From positions 1 to 12,284 of the forward strand of contig CAYJGT010000049.1 of the NCBI GenBank assembly GCA_964370035.1: a DNA stretch of 12,284 bases, written 5' to 3'. This document shows, piece after piece, positions 1-7,642 of this stretch (position 1 is its first letter; each line of letters starts with the position of its first letter). The stretch is from CAYJHC01 sp964370035 (lineage in GTDB: Bacteria; Bacillota; Clostridia; Peptostreptococcales; Anaerovoracaceae). The translations under genes were made by a program, and so were the position numbers. The notes beneath the pieces were generated by a model. It saw nothing but the letters and a program-made list of their open reading frames with translations, made no database searches and was not told the origin of the DNA.

Positions 1-116
1 CTGTTGCACTTTCCCTATAGTTACCTACGCCGGACGTTATCCGGCATCCTACTCTATGGAGCCCGGACTTTCCTCACATATACTAAATATATGCGCAATT
101 GCCCGCTCACCCAAAT
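1..116 (-). ncRNA. rnpB: RNase P RNA, 5' part (gene cut by the window edge)
   Basis: This is the catalytic RNA of ribonuclease P, which trims the 5' leader of pre-tRNAs. On the minus strand the conserved core GAGGAAAGTCCGGGCTCC lies at 75-58. It is followed by a GCCGGA...TCCGGC hairpin, and GGAAAGTGCAACAG reaches the left edge at 14-1. The GGGCTCC-ATAG-G...GGATGCC arrangement resembles the A-type bacterial RNA, not the Bacillus B-type. An upstream CATATA...TATATG stem at about 77-93 fits helix P3. The 5' end near 116 is an estimate, and the 3' half lies outside the window. The gene follows the Nif3-family gene on the same strand after roughly 100 bases. I could not choose a convincing promoter, although GATAAT-like and TATAAA-like -10 candidates exist in the AT-rich spacer. 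Confidence 0.93.
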
Positions 117-214
117 TATTTTCCATGTATTATCAAGATAAATTTATATATTAATACCATTTCGTCGATAAAGCATTACCCTCTGATAATTGTATTTCAA
201 ATTATTATCATTTA

Positions 215-1000
215 TCATACCATATAAGAAAAAGGGTTTAATTTTGCTTTACTTCGAATTATTTCAACATCTTTAGTTTTCTTCTTTAATCGACTTGCCA
301 TATTTTCTACAAATTGTTTTTCCGTATCATAATGGCCTGCATCAATCAAAGCAATCCCTTCTGCTAAAGCTTTTTGAGCCTGATGTAGTTTTGTGTCGCC
401 TGTTATCAATAGTTGGCAGCCCTCTTTTGTTGCTAAGCTAATTAAGTCTCCTCCTGCACCGCTGCATATTGCAATCTTTGAAACTTCCATTTCTAAATCG
501 CCAGCAATCTTTATCGCATGTTTTGGGATTTCCCATTTATCCAATATTAGTTGACAAACTTCGCCTAATTTTAGTGAATGCTTTAATTCCCCCATAACTC
601 CCGGAAGATTTTTGGGGTTTACTTTTGGTTTATCTACATCTTTTAAATCCAACAATTCTGCGAGATAGTAGTTGTTCCCCCCTGGAGCATTATCAAATGT
701 AATATGGGCTGAATAAACTGATATTCCATGTTTAATCGCATCAATTAAATATCTGCCTTGTACTGTGGAATAATCTATTGAAGTAATCCTTGAAAAGACT
801 AAAGGATGATGAGTTACAATCATATCAGCATTTAAGTAAATTGCTTCTTCCAAAACATTTTGATTTATCTCCATAGCCACTAGAATTCTTTTCACATCAT
901 CTTTTTCAGTTCTAATTTGAACTCCTGTATTATCCCAATCTTCTCCATACTCCAAAGGCGCGATATTTTCAATTATTCTTTTTATTTCATCAAATTTCAT
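215..1000 (-). CDS. Nif3-like dinuclear metal centre hexameric protein
   Basis: This 261-residue protein belongs to the Nif3/YbgI/YqfO family, whose members form toroidal hexamers with a two-metal centre. The biochemical role is not settled; GTP cyclohydrolase I type 2 is a common database label. Visible family motifs are WDNTG (22-26), THHP (63-66, His64/His65), AHITFDNAPGG (98-108, Asp103), GDTKLHQ (201-207) and DAGHYDTE (220-227, His223 and Glu227). These are the usual metal ligands. It has the short form's length and lacks the PII-like insert that makes Bacillus YqfO about 370 residues. The ATG is preceded by AAAGGAG, which lies inside the end of trmK, and the two genes overlap by 11 bases, which suggests translational coupling. 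trmK next to this family is a recurrent pairing in Bacillota, but the shared function is unknown. Confidence 0.93.
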   Translation of the reverse strand: MKFDEIKRIIENIAPLEYGEDWDNTGVQIRTEKDDVKRILVAMEINQNVLEEAIYLNADMIVTHHPLVFSRITSIDYSTVQGRYLIDAIKHGISVYSAHITFDNAPGGNNYYLAELLDLKDVDKPKVNPKNLPGVMGELKHSLKLGEVCQLILDKWEIPKHAIKIAGDLEMEVSKIAICSGAGGDLISLATKEGCQLLITGDTKLHQAQKALAEGIALIDAGHYDTEKQFVENMASRLKKKTKDVEIIRSKAKLNPFSYMV

Positions 1001-1748
1001 TAATTACTCCTTTTAGTTGGTTAATTTCATGATTTATCTTTTCTGTATTCCTCATCGACAACTCAGATTTATTACTCTTTATCTCTAACAGAATTTCCTC
1101 TTTCTTTTTCAATTTTCGCCTTAGCAATTCAAGAAAAAGCTCTTCATTTTTCAGTTTTTCTGCTATAGGAAGCTCCCATCGAACATCCTTTTTGTCTAAT
1201 TTTTTTTCTATTCTATATTTAAAATTCCCATCTGATTTTTCCCCAACTTTATCATTTGGCTTTACGCACATTATCTCACAAATGTACTTCCCTTCTATTA
1301 CCAAAGCCTCTTCAATGATTTCAAAATCATTGTTTATCAAATACTGCCTTAAAATATGACTTCCATTTCTAGGTTGTAGTACAAACTTAGAAATGCTTCT
1401 TGTCTTTTCCGTATTTTCAGAAAGGATTTTCACAATAAGTCTTCCACCCATTCCTGCTATTGTAATTGCGTCAACTTCTCCATTCTCATAAACTTCCAGT
1501 CCATCTCCAAGTCTAAAATCAATACTTGATTTTTCTAATTCACTATCTTTGGAAAGGGCTATTTTAAAGTTCTCTTTTGCCTTTTCTAAAGAAGGTTTTG
1601 ACATATCACTCATTATTACTTTAGGGGAAGTCTTTGATATCCAAAGCTTTAGTGGTAATAATCCATGGTCAGTTCCAATATCACCTACTGTTTCTCCTAG
1701 TGATATCATACTGGACATGAGTTCCATTCTATCTCCAATTGTTATCAT
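990..1748 (-). CDS. trmK: tRNA (adenine(22)-N1)-methyltransferase TrmK
   Basis: This is a SAM-dependent enzyme predicted to methylate N1 of A22 in bacterial tRNAs. At 252 residues it matches the family length. The Rossmann-type domain shows the SAM loop GDIGTDHGLLPL (22-33), an acidic strand end at SDMSKPSL (47-54), GDGL (81-84), the AGMGG signature (98-102) and LQPR (124-127). The last 80 or so residues are Lys/Glu-rich and helical, fitting the family's C-terminal coiled coil. The ATG lies two bases past the rpoD stop. Its Shine-Dalgarno GGAG is formed by the last codons of rpoD (TTG GAG TAA). Its TGA stop overlaps the start of the Nif3-family gene. This places a tRNA-modifying enzyme under the same transcription and coupled translation as the housekeeping sigma factor. 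Confidence 0.93.
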   Translation of the reverse strand: MITIGDRMELMSSMISLGETVGDIGTDHGLLPLKLWISKTSPKVIMSDMSKPSLEKAKENFKIALSKDSELEKSSIDFRLGDGLEVYENGEVDAITIAGMGGRLIVKILSENTEKTRSISKFVLQPRNGSHILRQYLINNDFEIIEEALVIEGKYICEIMCVKPNDKVGEKSDGNFKYRIEKKLDKKDVRWELPIAEKLKNEELFLELLRRKLKKKEEILLEIKSNKSELSMRNTEKINHEINQLKGVINEI

Positions 1749-1750
1749 TT

Positions 1751-2914
1751 TTACTCCAAAAAATCTTTAAGTTTTCTGCTCTTGCTAGGGGTCCTTAGTT
1801 TCCTTAAAGCCTTAGCTTCGATTTGTCTAATTCTCTCTCTTGTAACGTCAAATTGTTTTCCTACTTCTTCAAGAGTCCTAGATCTTCCATCTTCTAGTCC
1901 AAACCTTAAAAGTAAAACATTTTTCTCTCTTTCCGAAAGTTCGTTTAAAACTTCCATAAGCTGCTCTTTTAGCATAGCAAATGCTGCTGCATCAGAAGGA
2001 GCTAAGGCTTCTTCATCTGGAATAAAATCGCCTAGATGGCTATCTTCCTCTTCTCCTATGGGAGTTTCTAGAGATACTGGCTCTTGAGCAATCTTTAATA
2101 TTTCCCTTACTTTTTCTTCTGGGATTTCCATTTCTTTTGCGATTTCTTCTGGCGTTGCATCTGTTCCATTTTCTTGCAGTAACTGACGAGAAACTCTCAT
2201 CAACTTATTTATTGTCTCTACCATGTGAACTGGAATTCTAATTGTTCTAGCTTGGTCAGCAATTGATCTAGTAATCGCTTGTCTAATCCACCATGTAGAA
2301 TATGTACTAAATTTAAAACCTTTACTCCAATCAAATTTATCTACTGCTCTAATTAATCCAAGATTTCCTTCTTGGATTAGGTCTAGGAAAAGCATTCCCC
2401 TACCAACATATCTTTTCGCAATACTTACTACCAACCTTAGGTTCGCTTCGCATAATTTTTCTTTTGCAGCCTCATCTCCTAATTCCATTTTTTTCGCCAA
2501 TTCAGTCTCTTCTTCCTTTGATAAAAGAGGAACCTTTCCAATTTCCTTAAGATACATTCTTACTGGATCATCAATAGTTAAAGGCTTGCTTTCCGCTACA
2601 ATAACCTCTAAATCTACAAATTTTTCTCCGTTTTCTTTCGTTTCTATGCTATCGTCTGGAATTTCCGCATTTAAATCTTCATCCGAATTTTCAATTTCTT
2701 CCAATTCTAAATCTGTTGGATTTTCATCTAAGTAAGGATCTACAAAGCTCCCAACCATTTCATTGCACACTTCTTTTATCTGCTCTTCCTCTAACTCTTG
2801 CAACTCTAAAAATTCCGTCAATTCCCCATAAGTCATTTTTTCATCTGAGATTTTTTTCTTCACTTCATTTTTAATCTCAACTTTTTTCTTTGCCCATTCT
2901 TCGCTATATAACAT
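1751..2914 (-). CDS. rpoD: Primary RNA polymerase sigma factor RpoD (sigma-A/sigma-70)
   Basis: This is the housekeeping sigma factor, which directs RNA polymerase to -35/-10 promoters. The 387-residue protein is typical of Bacillota sigma-A. It has an acidic N-terminal part (about 1-110) with a region 1.1-like helical start, then region 1.2 DPVRMYLKEIG (116-126). Region 2 is nearly invariant: NLRLVVSIAKRYVGRG (158-173), DLIQEGNLGLIRAV (178-191) and FSTYSTWWIRQAITR (202-216). Region 3 spans about 230-300. Region 4.2 has the helix-turn-helix LEEVGKQFDVTRERIRQIE (348-366) and the usual LKDFLE terminus. The ATG sits two bases after the dnaG stop with an ideal AGGAGG, so start choice is secure. 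dnaG-rpoD linkage is the classical macromolecular-synthesis arrangement. Confidence 0.98.
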   Translation of the reverse strand: MLYSEEWAKKKVEIKNEVKKKISDEKMTYGELTEFLELQELEEEQIKEVCNEMVGSFVDPYLDENPTDLELEEIENSDEDLNAEIPDDSIETKENGEKFVDLEVIVAESKPLTIDDPVRMYLKEIGKVPLLSKEEETELAKKMELGDEAAKEKLCEANLRLVVSIAKRYVGRGMLFLDLIQEGNLGLIRAVDKFDWSKGFKFSTYSTWWIRQAITRSIADQARTIRIPVHMVETINKLMRVSRQLLQENGTDATPEEIAKEMEIPEEKVREILKIAQEPVSLETPIGEEEDSHLGDFIPDEEALAPSDAAAFAMLKEQLMEVLNELSEREKNVLLLRFGLEDGRSRTLEEVGKQFDVTRERIRQIEAKALRKLRTPSKSRKLKDFLE

Positions 2915-2916
2915 TA

Positions 2917-4890
2917 CTACCTCCTAAGTTTTAAGTCCCGCTGAACTACCATCAATTTTTTACTTACATCATTAATTTCTTCAATTTTCTCATTTCCATC
3001 CTTTTCTAGCAATTCAAGCTGCCTTAATAACTGTTTCTCTTCATCTTTTAATCTTTCCTTTTTAATTTTTTTTATGCATTCTTGGAGTACTTCTTCTTCA
3101 CATCCTATTAGTAATCCTTCTTTATGAATTGTTTCTAACACTTTTTTTGACTCATTGCCTACCTTTTTAATAATCTTATCAAAACTTATTGGATGGTTTT
3201 CTTCTTTTGTATCAATTAGCACTTTCATTACTTCTGCACCCTCAGCGCTTTGAAAAAAATCTTCATATTGTTTTATATTGAGAAAATAATCCTCATTTGA
3301 GAATACAATTCTTAACAATTCTATTTCTATTTTACTTATTTTTTTTTCATTTTGACTATTATTATTGGATGTTGAGTAAAGATCATCATGATTATAATAA
3401 TCAGCCTCATAAGTTTTGTCCACATAATCAAAATCGTTGTTTCCGCCAGCCCAGGAACTAGCATCTTCTCCATATTGTTCTCCCCAGATAAATCCACCTT
3501 CCCTCGTGTCAGAAGACCAAAAATTTTCACTATAGTTTTGAACTTGAGATTCTGTATTAATTTGGCCATTGTAACCTGACTTGCGATAAAAGTTATTCTG
3601 GTAACTTCTGCCCTTCCTATTTTCTTTTTTTAACTCAATGCACTCTTTTAACTCTTGCTTAATAGCTTCTTCCGAAATATCATAATCTTTAGACATTTTC
3701 TTTATATACATATCTTGCTCTATTGGCCTAAGTTGCACTAATGTTTCTGTAACTTCTTTTAAAAAAATCACTTTTTCACCCATATCATCTAAGTTGTATT
3801 TTTTTTCTAGGCGTGACAGAGTATAATCTCCCAGTGACTTTGCCCTGTCTACAAGTTCATTAAATGCAATTGGGCCATTTTTCTTAATAAAATCGTCAGG
3901 GTCTTTTTCTTCTGGTATTTCTAAAACCCTACCTTTAGCTCCTGATTGATTTAGTATTTCTATACCTCTTGTTGCAGCTTTTTGCCCCGCATCGTCGGCA
4001 TCATATGCTAAAACAATATTTGAGCTAAACCTTTTTAATAAGGCACATTGATTTTCTGTAAGTGCAGTTCCTAGGGAAGCTGAAACATTCTTTATCCCTC
4101 TGTCATATAAAGCGATAACATCCATATATCCTTCTACGAGTATAGCCTTATCTGCCTTTTTTATTGCCTCTTTAGCATCAAATAAGCCATAAAGGTTATT
4201 CTTTTTTTGAAAAACTGGAGTTTCTTGAGAGTTTAAATACTTAGGATTGCCTTCTCCCACTATTCTCCCTCCAAAGCCAATAACTTTTCCTGCTGTATTC
4301 TTAATAGGAAAAATCACTCTATTTCTAAACTTATCAAAGTACTTCCCCTTACTTTCAGAAATCAAGCCAAGTTCAAGCATCTTTTCCGTTTTTATACCCT
4401 CTCCTAATAAGTAGTTATATAAACTATCCCAACTACTATCTGCATATCCAATCCCAAAAGTATGCATGGTATTGTCAGAAATTCCTCTAGTTCTCATATA
4501 TTTATACCCTGGATTGTTACCTTTTCTAAACTTTTTAAAATAAAATATCGCTGCTTTTCGATTAATATCAAAAAATTCCTCTTTATTGCTAATTCCATTG
4601 CTAAAATTTGAAAGAGTTACACCGTATTGATCTGCTAATTTTTCTAAAGCCTCTCTAAATTCTAAATTATAATATTTCTTTACAAACTCAATAACATCTC
4701 CCTTTTCTCCACACCCAAAACAAGTAAAGAATTGCTTATCTTGTGATACTGAAAAAGAAGGCGTTTTTTCCGAATGGAAAGGACAAAGCCCTTTATAGTT
4801 AGCTCCCCCCTTTTTTAAGGTAACGACACTTCCAATTACGTCTACAATGTCCGCCCTGTTTTTTACTTCTTCAACATTTGAGCTGTTCAT
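2917..4890 (-). CDS. dnaG: DNA primase DnaG
   Basis: This primase synthesises the RNA primers for replication and works with the replicative helicase. It has 657 residues, somewhat above the usual 580-620. The N-terminal zinc domain has Cys36, His39, Cys57 and Cys60 (CPFHSEKTPSF...FTCFGCG). The polymerase domain includes YLNSQETPVFQK (218-229). The TOPRIM core has the catalytic EGYMDV (Glu253 to Val258) and AYDADDAG (295-302, Asp297/Asp299/Asp300), followed by KDPDDF. Residues about 424-518 form a low-complexity Asn/Tyr/Ser/Gly/Asp-rich linker that accounts for the extra length. The C-terminal part (about 519-657) is helical and Lys/Glu-rich, as expected for the helicase-binding domain. The ATG follows AGAGG by a short spacer, 13 bases past the dGTPase stop. 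Confidence 0.97.
   Translation of the reverse strand: MNSSNVEEVKNRADIVDVIGSVVTLKKGGANYKGLCPFHSEKTPSFSVSQDKQFFTCFGCGEKGDVIEFVKKYYNLEFREALEKLADQYGVTLSNFSNGISNKEEFFDINRKAAIFYFKKFRKGNNPGYKYMRTRGISDNTMHTFGIGYADSSWDSLYNYLLGEGIKTEKMLELGLISESKGKYFDKFRNRVIFPIKNTAGKVIGFGGRIVGEGNPKYLNSQETPVFQKKNNLYGLFDAKEAIKKADKAILVEGYMDVIALYDRGIKNVSASLGTALTENQCALLKRFSSNIVLAYDADDAGQKAATRGIEILNQSGAKGRVLEIPEEKDPDDFIKKNGPIAFNELVDRAKSLGDYTLSRLEKKYNLDDMGEKVIFLKEVTETLVQLRPIEQDMYIKKMSKDYDISEEAIKQELKECIELKKENRKGRSYQNNFYRKSGYNGQINTESQVQNYSENFWSSDTREGGFIWGEQYGEDASSWAGGNNDFDYVDKTYEADYYNHDDLYSTSNNNSQNEKKISKIEIELLRIVFSNEDYFLNIKQYEDFFQSAEGAEVMKVLIDTKEENHPISFDKIIKKVGNESKKVLETIHKEGLLIGCEEEVLQECIKKIKKERLKDEEKQLLRQLELLEKDGNEKIEEINDVSKKLMVVQRDLKLRR
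2920..2925 (-). promoter_or_regulatory. rpoD Shine-Dalgarno AGGAGG encoded by the last two dnaG codons
   Basis: On the minus strand the dnaG end reads CTT AGG AGG TAG, then TA, then the rpoD ATG. The perfect AGGAGG therefore encodes Arg-Arg, the last two residues of DnaG, and lies 5 bases from the rpoD start. Terminating ribosomes on dnaG cover the rpoD initiation site, which favours coupled or reinitiating translation. Confidence 0.9.
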
Positions 4891-4903
4891 CTTTCCTCTT
4901 TCG

Positions 4904-5902
4904 TTAGTCTCCTATCACTCTATTGTAAACCTTAACTGCATAACGATCTGTCATCATGGCCACATAATCTTTTACAGTTTCTTCTACGCCATAAATTTCA
5001 ATTAAATACTCCATATCTTTTGAAATTTCATTAGGGTTTTTTAAAAAATATTTATACAAAAACTCTACTATTTGCCCTTCCGCTGCTTTAAGAGGGCCTC
5101 TGTTCACTTGGGGATTTAAATAAACGCTTTTAAACATAAATGTTCTTAGTTCTTGCATGTGATAAGCGGCTTCTTCACTTAACTCTATTGTGTCTTTTCC
5201 ATTACTTGTATTTATCATGTCTAAAACTAATGTTGCTATCCTCTGGCTATGTTCTTCTCCTAGATACTTAATACTATCCTTTGGCAATTGCTCTTTCTTT
5301 AGAATACCATTTCTATATGCATCATCAATGTCATGATTAATGTAAGCTATTCTATCACTTATTTTTACGATCTGACCTTCCAAAGTAAATGGTTTTTCTG
5401 GGCCTGTATGATTTAATATTCCATTCCTTACCTCTTCTGTTAAATTTAGTCCTTTTTTGTTATGCCCATTTTCTAAAACATCTACTATGCGTAAGCTTTG
5501 TTCGTTATGTCTAAATCCATTTTTATGTATTTCATTTAGCTTTTGCTCTCCTAGGTGTCCAAATGGAGTATGTCCAAGGTCATGGCCTAGTGAAATAGCT
5601 TCTGTCAAATCCTCGTTTAACCTAAGTCCTCTTGCGATAGTCCTTGAAATTTGTGATACCTCTAATGTATGTGTTAGCCTAGTTCTATAATGATCTTCTT
5701 CCATAGGAAGAAATACTTGCGTCTTATACATTAGTCTCCTAAAAGCCTTAGAATGTATTATTCTATCTTTATCCCTTTGAAAATCTGTTCGTAAAGAACA
5801 CTTTTCTTCTTTTTCTTCCCTTCCTTTTGTATCGGCTACAAAGGTTGCAAATTCTGATAAATTTTCTTTTTCTCTCGCTTCTACTTCTTCTCTAAATAGC
5901 AT
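4904..5902 (-). CDS. dgt: Deoxyguanosinetriphosphate triphosphohydrolase-like protein (HD domain)
   Basis: This is a dGTPase-family HD-domain enzyme, which hydrolyses dNTPs (classically dGTP) to the nucleoside and triphosphate and so trims the pools used by replication. It has 332 residues from the chosen start. Motifs are RTDFQRDKDRIIHSKAFRRL (38-57), the first HD histidine in RLTHTLEV (75-82), GHDLGHTPFGH (106-116, His107-Asp108) and ISDRIAYINHDIDDAY (181-196). The frame stays open 30 bases further upstream, but that start would run into dut. The ATG at 5902 follows AAGGAGAG at a good distance and gives the family's usual N-terminus, so I prefer it. dgt next to dnaG-rpoD is a common clostridial order. 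Substrate specificity cannot be read from sequence, since related enzymes vary. Confidence 0.92.
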   Translation of the reverse strand: MLFREEVEAREKENLSEFATFVADTKGREEKEEKCSLRTDFQRDKDRIIHSKAFRRLMYKTQVFLPMEEDHYRTRLTHTLEVSQISRTIARGLRLNEDLTEAISLGHDLGHTPFGHLGEQKLNEIHKNGFRHNEQSLRIVDVLENGHNKKGLNLTEEVRNGILNHTGPEKPFTLEGQIVKISDRIAYINHDIDDAYRNGILKKEQLPKDSIKYLGEEHSQRIATLVLDMINTSNGKDTIELSEEAAYHMQELRTFMFKSVYLNPQVNRGPLKAAEGQIVEFLYKYFLKNPNEISKDMEYLIEIYGVEETVKDYVAMMTDRYAVKVYNRVIGD

Positions 5903-5905
5903 TTT

Positions 5906-5913
5906 CTCTCCTT
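5906..5913 (-). promoter_or_regulatory. Shine-Dalgarno AAGGAGAG that decides the dgt start
   Basis: On the minus strand AAGGAGAG begins at the last base of the dut TAA stop and is followed by AAA and the ATG at 5902. No comparable site serves the upstream in-frame ATG at 5932, which supports the shorter dGTPase. Confidence 0.75.
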
Positions 5914-6341
5914 TATTTCCCAGAGTGTCCAAAGCCCCCTTCTCCTCTCTGAGTTCGGCCTAGACTATCAACTATTTCTATTTCAACTTTTTCAAATTTT
6001 GATATAACCATCTGAGCGATCCTTTGTCCTTTTTCTATAACAAAATCTTCCTCTCCCCAATTGATTAAAATCACCTGTAGCTCCCCTCTATAGTCAGAGT
6101 CTATTGTTCCTACTCCATTTACAAGTCCTATCCCATTTTTTATTGCAAGTCCACTTCTTCCTCTAATTTGAGCTTCATACCCAGTTGGGAGTTCAATTGC
6201 AATTCCTGTAGGAATTAACTTTCTTTCCATTGGCCTTAAAACTATATTGCTTTCTATGTTTGCTTTAAGATCCATTCCCGCCGCTCCTTCTGATTTATAA
6301 GCAGGAAGTTCTCCTCCAAGTGATTTAATTTTAAGCTTCAT
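5913..6341 (-). CDS. dut: Deoxyuridine 5'-triphosphate nucleotidohydrolase (dUTPase)
   Basis: This enzyme hydrolyses dUTP to dUMP and pyrophosphate, which keeps uracil out of DNA and feeds dTMP synthesis. The 142-residue length is typical of trimeric dUTPases. All five motifs are present: AGMDL (21-25), GRSG (61-64), GVGTIDSDYRGE (76-87, catalytic Asp81 and uracil-stacking Tyr84), GQRIAQ (105-110) and the flexible C-terminal RGEGGFGHSG (132-141). In the last motif His-Ser stands where Ser-Thr is usual; the Phe that stacks on uracil is kept. The start is three bases past the peptidase stop, with GAGGAA as ribosome binding site. Its stop is ten bases before the dGTPase gene, so two dNTP-pool enzymes are translated side by side ahead of primase. 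Confidence 0.96.
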   Translation of the reverse strand: MKLKIKSLGGELPAYKSEGAAGMDLKANIESNIVLRPMERKLIPTGIAIELPTGYEAQIRGRSGLAIKNGIGLVNGVGTIDSDYRGELQVILINWGEEDFVIEKGQRIAQMVISKFEKVEIEIVDSLGRTQRGEGGFGHSGK

Positions 6342-6344
6342 TGT

Positions 6345-7568
6345 TTATTCCTCGCCCTTTATTACTACCTTAGAATATGTTTTATATTCAGAAATAAGGT
6401 CTATTACCTGATTCATTTGTTCCATAGAAACATTATTTAAATTTTCAATAATTTCCTTACCTTCTTCTATTTTATCTAGCAGTAATATATTTTTACCCAT
6501 AGCATACATTCTTCTATCTACACTTTCCTGCCCAAAGGTAACACTGCTTTTAAGTTGTTCTTTTGCCTTTGAGAGTTCTTCTTCTTTAATTCCTTTTCTT
6601 TTTAAAATATTAAGTTGATTTCTTATCTCTGCCTCAGTCTCTTCAAGCTTATCATGTCCTACTCCTGCATATATTTGAAAAAAACCTGTGTGCAAATAGC
6701 TTTGATTTCCAGAATAAACTGAATAGGCCAAACCTTTTTCCTCTCTAATTGATTGAAATAATCTAGAACTCATACTTCCACCCATAATATTGCTAATAAT
6801 TGCCATACTGTAATAGGCATCATCTGGAAGAGATATACTTGGAGTTGCCAAAAATAGATGTGTCTGCTCAATACTTCTTTCTTTAACAAGTTTTGAAGGT
6901 TTATAGTTTTTTAATGAATATTCTTTTCTTTCTTTTTGTGTTTCAAAGCTTGAAAAGGCCTCCTCTATCATGTTGCAAATCCTATCTTCATTGAAATTTC
7001 CTGCGACTGAAACTACGATAGAGTCCTTTGTATACTCGCTCTTTACATATTCTTTCATTATCTTGCTATTTATTTTTTTTAATGAAGTTCTTGTTCCAAT
7101 AATTCTATTAGAAAGAAGGTTACCTTTCATTACTTTTTCACAAATCAAATCTGCTCCTATGTCATCTGGTGCATCCTCTATCATCTTCATTTCTTCAAAA
7201 ATTACGCCTCTTTCTTTTCGAAGCTCTTTTTCATCAAATACACTATTAATGAACATATCAAATAGGATTTCAGCTCCTTTTTCAATATTATCAGTAATTG
7301 TTTTAATATAGTAACATGTAGCTTCTTTTCCAGTAAAAGCATTAATATTTCCGCCAATATTATCCACATCTCTTGCAATTTCCATTGCTGAGCGCTTTTC
7401 TGTTCCTTTAAACATCATATGCTCAATAAAATGGGAAATTCCTGCATTCTCCTTAGTTTCGTTTACCGCCCCAGCTTTAACCCAAATTCCTACTGAAGCT
7501 GATTGCACATAAGGAAGTTTTTCCATCGCAACTCTTACTCCGCCTGCTACCGTTCTAATTTCTACCAT
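6345..7568 (-). CDS. M16 family zinc metallopeptidase (processing-peptidase-like)
   Basis: This 407-residue peptidase belongs to the M16B group, related to the mitochondrial processing peptidase beta subunit and Bacillus YmxG. It carries the inverted zinc motif HFIEH (46-50: His46, Glu49 and His50). The distal Glu ligand lies in the FEEM stretch (Glu125/Glu126), the expected ~76 residues downstream. The C-terminal half has the LFQSIREEKGLAYSVYS signature of the second, non-catalytic M16 domain. No signal peptide is seen, so it is probably cytoplasmic; its substrates are unknown. A TTG codon lies directly before the ATG in frame. I chose the ATG, which follows a weak GAGAG. It is tightly linked to dut, and M16-dut neighbours are common in Clostridia. 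Confidence 0.93.
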   Translation of the reverse strand: MVEIRTVAGGVRVAMEKLPYVQSASVGIWVKAGAVNETKENAGISHFIEHMMFKGTEKRSAMEIARDVDNIGGNINAFTGKEATCYYIKTITDNIEKGAEILFDMFINSVFDEKELRKERGVIFEEMKMIEDAPDDIGADLICEKVMKGNLLSNRIIGTRTSLKKINSKIMKEYVKSEYTKDSIVVSVAGNFNEDRICNMIEEAFSSFETQKERKEYSLKNYKPSKLVKERSIEQTHLFLATPSISLPDDAYYSMAIISNIMGGSMSSRLFQSIREEKGLAYSVYSGNQSYLHTGFFQIYAGVGHDKLEETEAEIRNQLNILKRKGIKEEELSKAKEQLKSSVTFGQESVDRRMYAMGKNILLLDKIEEGKEIIENLNNVSMEQMNQVIDLISEYKTYSKVVIKGEE

Positions 7569-7589
7569 CAAATTCTCTCTTTCATTAAT

Positions 7590-7617
7590 ATATTAAAAGC
7601 CCATATTTTTTTGTCAT
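7590..7617 (-). promoter_or_regulatory. Possible internal promoter before the M16 gene
   Basis: In the roughly 70-base gap after rarD, the minus strand has ATGACA (7617-7612, five of six to TTGACA), a 16-base spacer and TAATAT (7595-7590, four of six to TATAAT). Transcription would start about 15 bases before the M16 ATG. It could provide separate expression of M16-dut-dgt-dnaG-rpoD. In such an AT-rich genome a match like this can arise by chance. Confidence 0.3.
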
Positions 7618-7642
7618 AATCCAATCCATTGATGCCACCCTA

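Noticed and set aside
117..214. A dedicated rnpB promoter
   Set aside because: The spacer is AT-rich with several -10-like hexamers (GATAAT, TATAAA) but no convincing -35 at proper spacing, so I could not choose one.
1549..2087. Plus-strand reading frames opposite trmK and rpoD
   Set aside because: They are antisense shadows of well-conserved minus-strand genes and have no ribosome binding sites or recognisable products. The same holds for other plus-strand frames over dnaG, dgt, M16 and rarD.
5903..5932. Ten-residue N-terminal extension of the dGTPase (M-D-T-L-G-N...)
   Set aside because: It overlaps the dut coding end, lacks its own ribosome binding site and is unlike the family. AAGGAGAG supports the ATG at 5902.
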